Part shown: piece by piece, positions 27,246 to 36,140 of the stretch
Layout: each line of letters opens with the position of its first letter
Position numbering within the stretch: the stretch's first letter is position 1
The notes under the pieces: generated by a model
Databases searched by the model: none
Told to the model about the DNA's origin: nothing
What the model saw: only the letters and a program-made list of their open reading frames with translations
Translations under genes and position numbers: made by a program
Origin: Marinospirillum sp.
GTDB taxonomy: Bacteria; Pseudomonadota; Gammaproteobacteria; Pseudomonadales; Halomonadaceae
DNA: 57,462 nt
Reading direction: 5' to 3'
NCBI GenBank assembly: GCA_007119985.1
Contig: SKOQ01000115.1
Span: forward strand, 1 to 57,462

Positions 27246-27273
27246 GCGCTTTCAGATCTGGCTCTGAAGGCGC
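27246..27273 (+). terminator. Hairpin after crp
   Basis: GCGCTTTCAGA (27246-27256) pairs with TCTGAAGGCGC (27263-27273) over 11 bp with one wobble, and the loop is 6 bases. It starts 7 bases after the crp stop. There is no clear T run, so termination would be Rho-assisted or incomplete. Confidence 0.45.
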
Positions 27274-27431
27274 ATTTGAGCATATCGCGATTCCTTTTTA
27301 TCCGATATAATGCCGCTTTTTTATGCTGGCGCTCGGCCGAAAAGGCATCTGAAACAAAGCATTTCATCAGCGCTGCACCAGCCCCCCGACACTCTTTCTC
27401 TATCATTTGCCCCTCTTGAAATAGGTTCTCT

Positions 27432-28529
27432 ATGCTGAAAACGCCCTACTACCTGATTGATAAAACGCGGCTATTACGCAATATGGAAATCATGGCCAAG
27501 GTGCGTGAGCTCTCCGGGGCGAAGACCTTGCTCGCTCTGAAGTGCTTTGCGACCTGGTCTGCTTTTGACCTGATGCAAGACTATATGGATGGCACCACCT
27601 CCTCCTCTTTATTTGAGGTGAAGCTGGGACGGGAGAAATTCAAGGGCGAAACCCATGCTTATAGCGTGGCCTATGCTGATGATGAGATTGAAGAAGTTCT
27701 CGCCAATAGCGACAAGATCATTTTTAACTCGATCAGCCAGCTTGAGCGCTTTGCAGATGTGTCGCAAAACCATGTGCGCGGTTTACGGGTGAACCCTGGT
27801 GTCAGCAGCTCAGCTTTTAGCCTTGCCGACCCAGCCCGTCCTTTTAGCCGCCTTGGTGAGCGGGACCCGATGAAAATCGCCGGCGTGCTGGATCAGATTT
27901 CTGGCTTGATGTTCCACAATAACTGTGAGAATAACAGCTACGCCCTCTTCGATGAGATGCTGACGCATATCGAAGACCTCTACGGCATTTTATTGCATGA
28001 AGTGGAGTGGATCAGTTTAGGTGGCGGCATTCATTTTACTGGCCCCGACTATCCTATCGAAGCCTTCTGCGCCCGCTTAAAAAATCTGGCCAGCACCTAT
28101 GGCGTCCAGATCTATTTAGAGCCAGGGGAAGCCGCTATTACCGAATCCACCACCCTCGAAGTGAGCGTGTTGGATCTGCTTGATAACGGCAAACCCTTGG
28201 CCATCGTTGACAGCTCGATCGAAGCCCACCTACTTGATCTGCTGATCTATCGTGAAAGCGCCAAACTGCTGCCTAACGAGGGAGCGCACACCTATCAGGT
28301 CTGCGGCAAATCCTGTTTGGCAGGTGATATTTTTGGCGAATTTCACTTTCCTGAACCCTTAAAAATCGGTGACCGCCTGTCGTTCCAAGATACGGCTGGC
28401 TACACCATGGTCAAGAAAAATTGGTTTAACGGTGTCAAGATGCCTTCAATTGCTGTGAAACAGCTGGATGGTCGTATTGAGCTCGTCAAGGAGTTTTCTT
28501 ACGACGACTTTGTGCAAGGGCTCTCGTGA
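27432..28529 (+). CDS. nspC: Carboxynorspermidine decarboxylase NspC
   Basis: PLP fold-III decarboxylase that converts carboxyspermidine or carboxynorspermidine to the polyamine, last step of the alternative (non-S-adenosylmethionine) route. The PLP lysine is Lys37 in LLALKCFATW. The glycine-rich WISLGGGIHFTG and LEPGEA phosphate-binding segments and the catalytic-cysteine loop YQVCGKSCLAGDIFG are present. At 365 residues it matches NspC and is shorter than diaminopimelate or arginine decarboxylases. The carboxynorspermidine dehydrogenase gene follows 40 bases downstream, so both pathway steps are in one transcription unit. Confidence 0.92.
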   Translation: MLKTPYYLIDKTRLLRNMEIMAKVRELSGAKTLLALKCFATWSAFDLMQDYMDGTTSSSLFEVKLGREKFKGETHAYSVAYADDEIEEVLANSDKIIFNSISQLERFADVSQNHVRGLRVNPGVSSSAFSLADPARPFSRLGERDPMKIAGVLDQISGLMFHNNCENNSYALFDEMLTHIEDLYGILLHEVEWISLGGGIHFTGPDYPIEAFCARLKNLASTYGVQIYLEPGEAAITESTTLEVSVLDLLDNGKPLAIVDSSIEAHLLDLLIYRESAKLLPNEGAHTYQVCGKSCLAGDIFGEFHFPEPLKIGDRLSFQDTAGYTMVKKNWFNGVKMPSIAVKQLDGRIELVKEFSYDDFVQGLS

Positions 28530-28569
28530 GCCCTGCTTCAACTGTGTAAAAGTGGAGTGACGTATCGAA

Positions 28570-29829
28570 ATGAAAAAAAACGTTCTGATCATTGGTGCCG
28601 GAGGTGTTGCTCAAGTTGCTGCGCACAAGTGCGCCCAACACAATGATATTCTTGGTCGTATTGCCCTCGCTTCACGCACTTTGAGCAAGTGTGAAGCCAT
28701 CGCCACAAGCGTAAAAGAAAAAGGCAGTATGAAGGTCGACGGTGATATTCAATGCTATGCCTTAGATGCTTTGGATATTGAAGCCACGATTGCCCTTATT
28801 CGGGAAACCCAGTCTCAGATCGTGATGAACCTCGGCTCCGCCTTTGTGAATATGTCTGTTCTCAGCGCATGTATTGCAACAGGTGCAGCCTATTTGGATA
28901 CGGCTATCCACGAGGATCCAGCTAAAATCTGTGAAACGCCACCCTGGTATGGCAACTATGAGTGGAAGCGCCAAGCTGCCTGCGCAGAAGCCAAAACCAC
29001 CGCCATCCTCGGTGTCGGCTTTGATCCTGGTGTCGTCAACGCCTATGCCAAGCTTGCCGCAGATGAGTATTTTGATCAGATCGATTCCATCGATATCATC
29101 GATATTAATGCCGGTCAGCATGGCCGCTATTTTGCGACCAACTTTGACCCTGAAATCAATTTCCGTGAATTCACTGGCCGTGTTTGGTCCTGGCAGAACC
29201 GCCAGTGGGTACAAAATCAGATGTTTGAACACAAGCGCACCGATGACCTACCTGTCGTTGGCACACAAACCAGCTATATGACTGGCCATGACGAGATTCA
29301 CTCTTTATCCAAGAATCTTGATGTGCCCAATATCCGCTTCTGGATGGGCTTTGGTGAGCACTATATCAATGTCTTTACCGTGCTAAAGAATCTCGGTCTG
29401 CTGTCTGAGCAGCCTGTGGTGACAGCAGAAGGTCAAGAAGTCGTGCCCCTGAAGGTGGTCAAAGCTGTCCTGCCAGATCCCGGCTCCTTAGCGCCCGACT
29501 ACACCGGCAAAACCTGCATAGGTGATCTGGTCAAGGGCAGCAAAGATGGTCAAGCGCGCGAGGTCTTTATCTACAACGTCGCGGACCACAAGGATGCCTA
29601 TAACGAAGTCGGCTCGCAGGGTATCTCCTATACCGCTGGCGTCCCTCCCGTTGCTGCAGCGCTGCTGGTAGCGCAGGGCATTTGGGATGTTAAGAAGATG
29701 GTGAATGTCGAGGAGCTCCCCCCTCAGCCCTTCTTGCACCTGCTGAATCAAATGGGCCTGCCCACTTGTATTCGTGATGAGCAAGGTGAGCGCCCGCTCG
29801 ATTTCTCTGCTCAGGCGGCGCACTTCTAA
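28570..29829 (+). CDS. Carboxynorspermidine dehydrogenase (saccharopine dehydrogenase family)
   Basis: NADPH-dependent reductase joining aspartate semialdehyde to putrescine or diaminopropane, giving carboxyspermidine or carboxynorspermidine. The Rossmann motif VLIIGAGGVAQVAAHKCA starts at residue 5. The middle holds the family segment LDTAIHEDPAKICETP and GVGFDPGVVNAYAKLA. At 419 residues it fits the CANSDH branch rather than the lysine-degrading saccharopine dehydrogenases. It lies directly after nspC, which supports the pathway. In Vibrio a fused diaminobutyrate aminotransferase/decarboxylase gene is also in the cluster; it is absent here, so putrescine is the more likely acceptor. A bidirectional terminator follows. 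Confidence 0.9.
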   Translation: MKKNVLIIGAGGVAQVAAHKCAQHNDILGRIALASRTLSKCEAIATSVKEKGSMKVDGDIQCYALDALDIEATIALIRETQSQIVMNLGSAFVNMSVLSACIATGAAYLDTAIHEDPAKICETPPWYGNYEWKRQAACAEAKTTAILGVGFDPGVVNAYAKLAADEYFDQIDSIDIIDINAGQHGRYFATNFDPEINFREFTGRVWSWQNRQWVQNQMFEHKRTDDLPVVGTQTSYMTGHDEIHSLSKNLDVPNIRFWMGFGEHYINVFTVLKNLGLLSEQPVVTAEGQEVVPLKVVKAVLPDPGSLAPDYTGKTCIGDLVKGSKDGQAREVFIYNVADHKDAYNEVGSQGISYTAGVPPVAAALLVAQGIWDVKKMVNVEELPPQPFLHLLNQMGLPTCIRDEQGERPLDFSAQAAHF

Positions 29830-29850
29830 GCTGTTTAGCTTTGCGTGATC

Positions 29851-29885
29851 AAAAAAGCCAGCCCCTCAAAGGAGCTGGCTTTTTT
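29851..29885. terminator. Bidirectional terminator, copy 1
   Basis: AAAAAAGCCAGC and GCTGGCTTTTTT form a perfect 12-bp stem with A and T runs on both sides. It can serve the carboxynorspermidine dehydrogenase gene from the left and DUF1826 from the right. A nearly identical copy is at 30653-30687. Confidence 0.88.
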
Positions 29886-29914
29886 GCATCTTATTGAATT
29901 GGCACACATCCCAT

Positions 29915-30529
29915 TTACATCAAGTCCAAAGTCAGCAGTAAACGCCGCTGGCCTGCTGCTAAGCTCGGTGAGCGATGCACCAAGCCCAGATTGTCCTGCC
30001 CCTCCCAGAGACTGCCTTTCATCAGCCCGACTTCACCTGCTTTGAGCTGCTGAATCTGGGTTCCGGCTGCAAAAAGCTGCCCCTCTAGCTGATCTTCTGC
30101 TGGATGCTGATGACCTAACTTGTCTCGATTCACCTGCTGATGGCTGAGCCATTGCGTGCCTGGTCCAACAAAGGTGGCACTTAAACGACAGAGTACGCGA
30201 TCAACATGAAAGCGTGGGCACATCGGCTGATCCAAAACCTGAAGTCGCAGACCAACCTGATCAAGATCGAACAAGCAGGCAAACATCTCGCTTAACTCAG
30301 CCACCTGATCCACAAACACCCGCCGCTCCAACAAGTCGGGCAGATCTTCAGCAAGCTTGGCCTCTAACCCTCTCAGGGGCAGACAGCTTTTGAGATTGAG
30401 TTTCCAAGGCAGGGCCAAGAGTGCTTCGACATAAGGAAGGCAAGTGACCTGCTGCTGCCATACAGCTAGGCTGATATCTGGCTCTAATATACGAGTGAGC
30501 ACTAAAGGGTCGTTCGATTCAACATGCAT
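29915..30529 (-). CDS. DUF1826 family protein
   Basis: A 204-residue cytoplasmic protein of unknown function. The core CPRFHVDRVLCRL, SATFVGPGTQWLSH and the later LMKGSLWEG and VHRSPSL segments match DUF1826, with conserved His residues (FHVD, VHRSP) that suggest a metal-dependent cupin-like or oxygenase-like fold. In other bacteria DUF1826 genes are often beside COG0523 GTPases and in Zur-controlled sets, so a zinc-limitation role is possible. No COG0523 gene is adjacent here. A sequence resembling half a Zur box (TATAACAT at 30579-30586) lies about 50 bases upstream. It is an isolated unit between two near-identical terminators. Confidence 0.75.
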   Translation of the reverse strand: MHVESNDPLVLTRILEPDISLAVWQQQVTCLPYVEALLALPWKLNLKSCLPLRGLEAKLAEDLPDLLERRVFVDQVAELSEMFACLFDLDQVGLRLQVLDQPMCPRFHVDRVLCRLSATFVGPGTQWLSHQQVNRDKLGHQHPAEDQLEGQLFAAGTQIQQLKAGEVGLMKGSLWEGQDNLGLVHRSPSLAAGQRRLLLTLDLM

Positions 30530-30652
30530 AGCTTTTTCCAGATAAAGAGGAGAGACAAAGGCCTACACAATCAAACGATATAACATAGCATTCGTGACGA
30601 CAAGACAAGATAAAGAGTCGCCTTGATTCGCTGCCATCAGAGATCACGGATC

Positions 30653-30687
30653 AAAAAAGCCAGCCCCTCAATGGAGCTGGCTTTTTT
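30653..30687. terminator. Bidirectional terminator, copy 2 (cysI end)
   Basis: The same 35-base hairpin as at 29851-29885, with one loop base changed (T for A). It lies 67 bases after the cysI stop on the minus strand and upstream of DUF1826, so it separates the two genes. Confidence 0.88.
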
Positions 30688-30753
30688 AGATCAAGACAAG
30701 CTGTGTTGTACTCGTGTGTTGCACTAGGATGGCAAGCACAACGAGCCAAGGCA

Positions 30754-32412
30754 TCAGGCCAGTGCAGGATAGACGGCTTCCTTAAAGGGTGCCAGACCCA
30801 GCCGATCCACCAGTTGCAAGAAGCTCTCACCTTCGGCACGAAGCTCAAGATAAGTATCAACGATCACCTTTAAGGTGGCCGCCACTTCATCGGCTGGAAT
30901 CGCCTTGCCTAACACCTTACCCAGCTTGGCATTTTCTGTTGCGCTACCGCCCAAGGTAATTTGATACCAATCTTCGCCTTTTTTATCGACACCCAGAATG
31001 CCGATATGCCCCACATGGTGGTGGGCACAAGCATTAATGCAGCCCGACATATTCAGCTGGATATCGCCCAGATCATGCAGGTAATCCAGATCTTCAAACA
31101 CCTGGTTGATTTGATCCGCAATATTCAGCGTCTTGGCATTGGCCAGCGAACAAAAATCAAAGCCAGGGCAGACAATCATATCAGTCAGCGTATTGATATT
31201 CGTGCGGGCCAAGCTGGCCTCTTGTAAGCCTTGCCACAAGGCATAGAGGTCCTTCTGCTGCACATCGGTGAACACCAGATTCTGATCCTGAGTCGCACGA
31301 ATCTCTGCAAAACTATAGGCTTCAGCCAGATCGGCTACGGCGTCCATCTGCTGGGCAGTGATGTCGCCCGGCGCGCCCAACAGAGGCTTGAGTGATAAAT
31401 GTACAATACGATAGCCAGCAACACGGTGAGCTTGCGTATTGCGCTCCACCCAGACTCGAAAATCTGAATCGGCAGCTAAAGCGGCGGCAAAGGTCTGATC
31501 CTCCGCAGCCTGGGCCACATAATCAAAGGGAGCGAAATGGGCTTTCATCTCGTCAATGCGCTCTTGAGTCAAACGCAGATCACCACCACGGCTATACTGC
31601 CATTCGTCTTCCACCCAAGCACGAAACTGCTCAATACCGGCTGCCGCAACCAGGATTTTGATCCGCGCCTTGTATTTGTTATCACGCCGCCCACGCAGGT
31701 TATAAACGCGCAGAATGGCATCCAAATAACTAAACAGCTCTTCTGGTTCCAGATACTCGCGAATCACCTGTCCAATAAAGGGCGTTCGGCCTAGCCCGCC
31801 ACCGACCAGCACCTTAAAGCCCATCGCGCCCTCGGCGTTGCGGACCAGCTCAAGGCCAATATCATGGACACGGCTAGAAGCACGATCACTCGGGCCACCA
31901 CTCACGGCAATCTTGAATTTGCGTGGCAGATAGGCGAACTCAGGATGCAGGGTAGACCACTGGCGAATCAACTCACACCAAGGGCGTGGATCTTCGATTT
32001 CATCCGCAGCAACACCCGCCAGCGGATCAGTCGTGGTATTACGGATACAGTTGCCCGAAGTTTGAATCGCATGCATCTGTACAGTGGCTAACTCAGCCAA
32101 AATATCGGGCACTTCTTCCAACTTCGGCCAATTAAACTGGATATTGGTCCGTGTGGTGAAGTGTCCATAGCCACGATCCCAGGTGCGGGCAATCTTCGCC
32201 AGAGTTCGCATCTGCTGGGCAGAAAAAGTGCCATAGGGGATCGCCACACGCAACATCGGTGCCTGGCGCTGCACGTAAAGGCCATTCATCAAGCGCAACG
32301 CGAGAAAAGCATCTTCTGACAACTCACCCGCCAGGTAACGGCGTGTTTGTTCACGATACTGTTCAACACGCTCGTTGACCAGTTGTTGGTCAACCTGGTT
32401 ATAGCGATACAT
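30754..32412 (-). CDS. cysI: Sulfite reductase hemoprotein CysI (single-subunit Pseudomonas type)
   Basis: Siroheme/4Fe-4S enzyme that reduces sulfite to sulfide for cysteine synthesis. The 552-residue protein has two ferredoxin-like repeats (PMLRVAIPYGTFS and RGYGHFTTRTNIQFNW near the N-terminus) and the cluster cysteines in CPGFDFC and MSGCINACAHHHVGHIGI. Closest in length and N-terminus (MYRYNQVDQQLVNERVEQYR) to the CysI of Pseudomonas, which works without a CysJ flavoprotein. No cysH or DUF934 gene follows, unlike Pseudomonas; it ends at a terminator. It is divergent from cysDN, so the 241-base gap probably holds both promoters. Confidence 0.93.
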   Translation of the reverse strand: MYRYNQVDQQLVNERVEQYREQTRRYLAGELSEDAFLALRLMNGLYVQRQAPMLRVAIPYGTFSAQQMRTLAKIARTWDRGYGHFTTRTNIQFNWPKLEEVPDILAELATVQMHAIQTSGNCIRNTTTDPLAGVAADEIEDPRPWCELIRQWSTLHPEFAYLPRKFKIAVSGGPSDRASSRVHDIGLELVRNAEGAMGFKVLVGGGLGRTPFIGQVIREYLEPEELFSYLDAILRVYNLRGRRDNKYKARIKILVAAAGIEQFRAWVEDEWQYSRGGDLRLTQERIDEMKAHFAPFDYVAQAAEDQTFAAALAADSDFRVWVERNTQAHRVAGYRIVHLSLKPLLGAPGDITAQQMDAVADLAEAYSFAEIRATQDQNLVFTDVQQKDLYALWQGLQEASLARTNINTLTDMIVCPGFDFCSLANAKTLNIADQINQVFEDLDYLHDLGDIQLNMSGCINACAHHHVGHIGILGVDKKGEDWYQITLGGSATENAKLGKVLGKAIPADEVAATLKVIVDTYLELRAEGESFLQLVDRLGLAPFKEAVYPALA

Positions 32413-32473
32413 AGTCTTTTTATCCTCTTCCTTCAGCGATCAAGTGCAGAATTTTTGCCTAGACTAACGCTTT

Positions 32474-32492
32474 TCTTTTATAACGTAAAAGA
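32474..32492. promoter_or_regulatory. Inverted repeat between cysI and cysD
   Basis: TCTTTTA and TAAAAGA, exact inverted arms 5 bases apart, lie 62 bases upstream of cysI in the divergent region. This is a candidate operator for a sulfur regulator, but the binder is not identified. Confidence 0.4.
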
Positions 32493-32653
32493 CTGAATGC
32501 GAATTTTTATATAACCCTATCTTCCACTCGACTTAGATCAAAGAATTCTTTCAAAATCACCATATATTCTTTTTGGTTTTATCCAGCCCTAGGCATAATC
32601 CTTGGCATTTCGCCTTCTTAGGCTCGCTTGCAGTGGATTCCCAGGAGTAAACC

Positions 32654-33583
32654 ATGTCATCCAGCGCAGAACACCTCCCCCCTTCGCGTTTAACGCATCT
32701 GAAACAACTTGAGGCAGAAAGCATTCACATTATTCGTGAAGTGGCGGCAAGCTTTGCCAATCCGGTGATGCTTTACTCCATCGGTAAAGACTCTTCCGTG
32801 ATGCTGCACCTAGCGCGCAAGGCCTTTCACCCCGGATCACCGCCCTTCCCATTGCTGCATGTGGATACCACGTGGAAGTTTAACGAGATGATCCGCTTTC
32901 GTGATCAGATGGCCAAAGAAGCGGGGATGGAGCTGCTGGTCCATATCAATCAAGAAGGTGTGGAGATGGGGATCAACCCGATGGTGCACGGCTCAGCCAA
33001 GCACACGGACATCATGAAAACCCAGTCACTGAAGCAAGCGCTCAACAAGTATGGCTTTGATGCTGCCTTTGGTGGCGCACGCCGTGATGAAGAAAAATCG
33101 CGTGCGAAAGAACGTATCTTCTCTTTTCGTGATAAAAACCATCGCTGGGACCCTAAGAATCAACGCCCAGAGTTGTGGAACCTCTATAACACCGAGGTCG
33201 AAAAGGGCGAAAGCATCCGCGTCTTTCCCCTCTCTAATTGGACAGAACTGGATATCTGGCAATACATCTGGCTCGAAAGCATCCCGATTGTTCCTCTGTA
33301 CTTAGCCGCAGAGCGCCCCGTAGTGGAACGCGATGGCACTTGGATTATGGTTGATGATGAGCGCTTGCCGCTGGAAGAAGGCGAAGTCCCCCAGTATAAG
33401 CAGGTGCGCTTTCGTACGCTTGGCTGCTACCCCCTGACCGGTGCGATTGAATCCAGCGCCAGCAGCTTGACTGAAATCATTCAAGAAATGCTCCTCACCA
33501 CCACCTCAGAGCGCCAAGGCCGCATGATTGATAAAGATGCGCGTGGTTCGATGGAACAGAAAAAAATGGAGGGTTACTTCTAA
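32654..33583 (+). CDS. cysD: Sulfate adenylyltransferase small subunit CysD
   Basis: ATP-binding catalytic subunit of ATP sulfurylase, making adenosine 5'-phosphosulfate (APS) from sulfate. The 309-residue PAPS-reductase-like fold has the PP-loop YSIGKDSSVMLHLARKAF near residue 42, LLHVDTTWKFNEM, and FGGARRDEEKSRAKERIFSFRD. It ends with the family tail DKDARGSMEQKKMEGYF. AGGAG lies 7 bases upstream of the ATG. Its stop overlaps the cysN ATG by 1 base, so the subunits are translationally coupled. Confidence 0.96.
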   Translation: MSSSAEHLPPSRLTHLKQLEAESIHIIREVAASFANPVMLYSIGKDSSVMLHLARKAFHPGSPPFPLLHVDTTWKFNEMIRFRDQMAKEAGMELLVHINQEGVEMGINPMVHGSAKHTDIMKTQSLKQALNKYGFDAAFGGARRDEEKSRAKERIFSFRDKNHRWDPKNQRPELWNLYNTEVEKGESIRVFPLSNWTELDIWQYIWLESIPIVPLYLAAERPVVERDGTWIMVDDERLPLEEGEVPQYKQVRFRTLGCYPLTGAIESSASSLTEIIQEMLLTTTSERQGRMIDKDARGSMEQKKMEGYF

Positions 33584-35304
33584 TGCAAGCACTTGACGCC
33601 CAACCGACTCAGCAGCCCGTTTATCAACAACAGGGTGCAGATTTGATCGCGCAGGATATCCAAGCTTATCTCAAGCAGCATGAAAACAAGCAACTGCTGC
33701 GTCTGCTGACCTGCGGCAGTGTCGATGATGGCAAATCGACTCTGATCGGTCGCCTATTGCATGACAGCAAAATGATTTATGAAGATCAGCTCGAAGCCTT
33801 GCAGCATGAAAGCAAAACCCAAGGCACCACTGGCGATACCGTAGATTTAGCCTTGCTGGTCGATGGCCTGCAAGCTGAGCGAGAACAAGGCATCACGATT
33901 GATGTGGCCTATCGCTATTTTTCAACCACCCAAAGAAAGTTCATTATTGCCGACACGCCAGGGCATGAGCAGTACACCCGCAATATGGCCACTGGGGCCT
34001 CGAATTGCGAGCTGGCCATTATTTTGATCGATGCACGCAAGGGTGTGTTGACACAAACGCGCCGCCATAGCTTTATTGTGTCCTTGCTGGGTATTCGCCA
34101 TCTGGTTGTTGCGATCAATAAGATGGATTTGGTGGATTACAGCCAGGCCGTGTTTGAGCAGATCCAGCAGGATTATCTGGCCTTTGCTGAGCAGCTCGAT
34201 CTGCCGCCCGTCCACTTTGTTCCCCTATCTGCCTTAAAGGGCGACAATGTCGTCAGCCCATCTGAATCCATGCCTTGGTATAAAGGTCCAGCCCTGATGC
34301 CACTGCTTGAGAGCGTAGAAGTCACCCCTGAGGCCATTCATCAGCCACTGCGCTTTCCTGTTCAGTACGTGAACCGTCCACATCTGAATTTTCGTGGCTA
34401 CTGCGGCACAGTCGCTTCTGGAGAAGTCAAGGTAGGCGATACCCTGCGCGTGCTGCCTTCAGGACGCACCAGCCGTGTTCAATCCATCGTGACTTGGGAA
34501 GGTGAGTTAGCACGGGCCTCAGCCGCGATGGCCGTGACCTTAACACTCGAAGACGAGCTGGATATATCGCGTGGCGATCTACTGGTCAGCACCACCGAAG
34601 AAGCTCAGATCAGTGACCGCTTAGATGCCGATCTGGTGTGGATGGCTGAACAGCCACTGGTACGGGGCAAAACCTATCTACTCAAGATAGGGACGCGACA
34701 GATTAATGCCCGCATCAGCCGTATTCACTACCAAACCGAGGTCAACAGCCTAGAACGCCATCCAACGCAACAGCTTGAACTCAATGCCATTGCACGCGTC
34801 ACCCTAGAGCTTGAGCAGCCTGTTGTGGCCGATGCCTATCGTCAGAATCGCGCCACCGGCCGCTTTATTCTGATCGATCGCTTGAACAAGAACACCCTGG
34901 CTGCAGGGATGATCGATCAGCCAACTCAGCAAACAACAAGCCAACTGGGGCCAGTTCAAGCCAGTGAGCGGGCAGCATTCTATGGGACACAAGCAGGCCA
35001 GATCGCGATTCATGGTGGATCAGCCAGCGCGCGCTTAGCACTGGCACAGGAGTTGGAGCGGGCTCTTTTTGAGCGAGGTCAGCTGGCTTTACGCCTTGAG
35101 GAAGGCGCACTGCCAGAGGGATTGGCAGCACACCAGCCGCAACTGGAGCACTGGCTGATTCAACAGGGGCTCTTGCTGCTGACGACCTGCGCCAGCGATG
35201 CACCAGAGCTGCAAGTGCAACTGATCCAGGCCACAGGGCAACTGAATCTCCCTGATCAACTCTCGCCCCTGCTGCAAGCGCTGAAACAACACCAGATCAT
35301 CTAG
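33583..35304 (+). CDS. cysN: Sulfate adenylyltransferase large subunit CysN with decayed APS-kinase-like C-terminus
   Basis: GTPase subunit that drives APS formation by CysD. The G domain (about 40-240) has GSVDDGKSTLIGRLL, DTPGHEQYTRNM and NKMDLVD; two beta-barrel domains follow to about residue 450 (RFILIDRLNKNTLAAGMI). The remaining 120 residues align by eye with the CysC part of CysNC fusions: ERAAF linker, then AIHGGSASARLALAQELE where APS kinase has its GLSGSGKST P-loop, then ALFERGQLALRLEEGALPEGL (kinase: LDGDNVRHGL) and LIQQGLLLLTTCAS. All nucleotide-binding residues are lost and the domain is about half the normal size, so kinase activity is not expected. A separate cysC is predicted elsewhere. 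It overlaps cysD by 1 base. Confidence 0.92.
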   Translation: MQALDAQPTQQPVYQQQGADLIAQDIQAYLKQHENKQLLRLLTCGSVDDGKSTLIGRLLHDSKMIYEDQLEALQHESKTQGTTGDTVDLALLVDGLQAEREQGITIDVAYRYFSTTQRKFIIADTPGHEQYTRNMATGASNCELAIILIDARKGVLTQTRRHSFIVSLLGIRHLVVAINKMDLVDYSQAVFEQIQQDYLAFAEQLDLPPVHFVPLSALKGDNVVSPSESMPWYKGPALMPLLESVEVTPEAIHQPLRFPVQYVNRPHLNFRGYCGTVASGEVKVGDTLRVLPSGRTSRVQSIVTWEGELARASAAMAVTLTLEDELDISRGDLLVSTTEEAQISDRLDADLVWMAEQPLVRGKTYLLKIGTRQINARISRIHYQTEVNSLERHPTQQLELNAIARVTLELEQPVVADAYRQNRATGRFILIDRLNKNTLAAGMIDQPTQQTTSQLGPVQASERAAFYGTQAGQIAIHGGSASARLALAQELERALFERGQLALRLEEGALPEGLAAHQPQLEHWLIQQGLLLLTTCASDAPELQVQLIQATGQLNLPDQLSPLLQALKQHQII

Positions 35305-35318
35305 TCTATTAGAGAGAT

Positions 35319-36140
35319 CTACTCATGACGAGCACGGAAATGGACTTCCTGCTCGCTCATGGTGTTTTGCACTGCCTCCAAGATCCAAGGATCAATTGTG
35401 GCAGCTGAAGGTAAAAAAAGGCCGCAGCGCGATAGCGCACGATGCACTTGAATCTCCTGCCCCAAATACTCATACACAACACGCGCGCAACAGGGCATTC
35501 TTTCGCTGTTATCCGACACGCCGAGCTTTAATCCAGTCAAACGCGCCAAGCGCTTACGAAAGCTCAGAAACAAAATCGTCTGGGTCATTTCATGACGATT
35601 CAGCGTTTCATAATCGACTAAAAACAGGCGATCTGTCAGCAACCAAGCCAAACCCTGATAGCGATTATGGTAGGTCGGATCGCCACCTTTTGGCCCAGGC
35701 ATACGCTCTGTGCGCTGAAAAACATACTGATCCCCCTGTCGCTCAATACAGACCAGATTGCGCAGCACCTTGCCCGGAACAGACATAGACAGATAATACT
35801 CGTAGTAGTAACCCAAATAGCGCTCCATTCCCTGACTACCAACAGCCCCTAAGATGTCTAGGTGGGCGCTGATCTTATCCTTCATATCGGCTGACGGCGC
35901 CAGTTGGCGTGGCTGCACCTGTATCAGCTGGCGAAACTCGGCATGGGGCAACAGCAGCTCATCCACCTCCACACCAAAAAAATCACCAAAACGCCGCAGC
36001 GTGCTAGCTGAGGGACGATAACGCCCACTGAGATAACGATTGAACTGAGGCCGATTGATTTCTAAACGCCGACAGACTTCTGCAATCGAGCGGTAGTAGC
36101 TGCACAGCAAGCGCAGGTTGAGCGCTAAATCTTGGTTCAT
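35319..36140 (-). CDS. XRE-type helix-turn-helix regulator
   Basis: A 273-residue protein with an N-terminal HTH (about 8-65; SIAEVCRRLEINRPQFNRYLSGRYRPSASTLRRFGDFFGV). A long C-terminal region (about 90-270) that I do not recognise is rich in Tyr (YLGYYYEYYLSMSVPGK) and may bind a ligand. No membrane segment. It lies divergently, 167 bases from the AGCS amino-acid/sodium symporter gene, which it probably controls; this is inference from position. Its C-terminal end faces cysN, 14 bases away. Confidence 0.82.
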   Translation of the reverse strand: MNQDLALNLRLLCSYYRSIAEVCRRLEINRPQFNRYLSGRYRPSASTLRRFGDFFGVEVDELLLPHAEFRQLIQVQPRQLAPSADMKDKISAHLDILGAVGSQGMERYLGYYYEYYLSMSVPGKVLRNLVCIERQGDQYVFQRTERMPGPKGGDPTYHNRYQGLAWLLTDRLFLVDYETLNRHEMTQTILFLSFRKRLARLTGLKLGVSDNSERMPCCARVVYEYLGQEIQVHRALSRCGLFLPSAATIDPWILEAVQNTMSEQEVHFRARHE

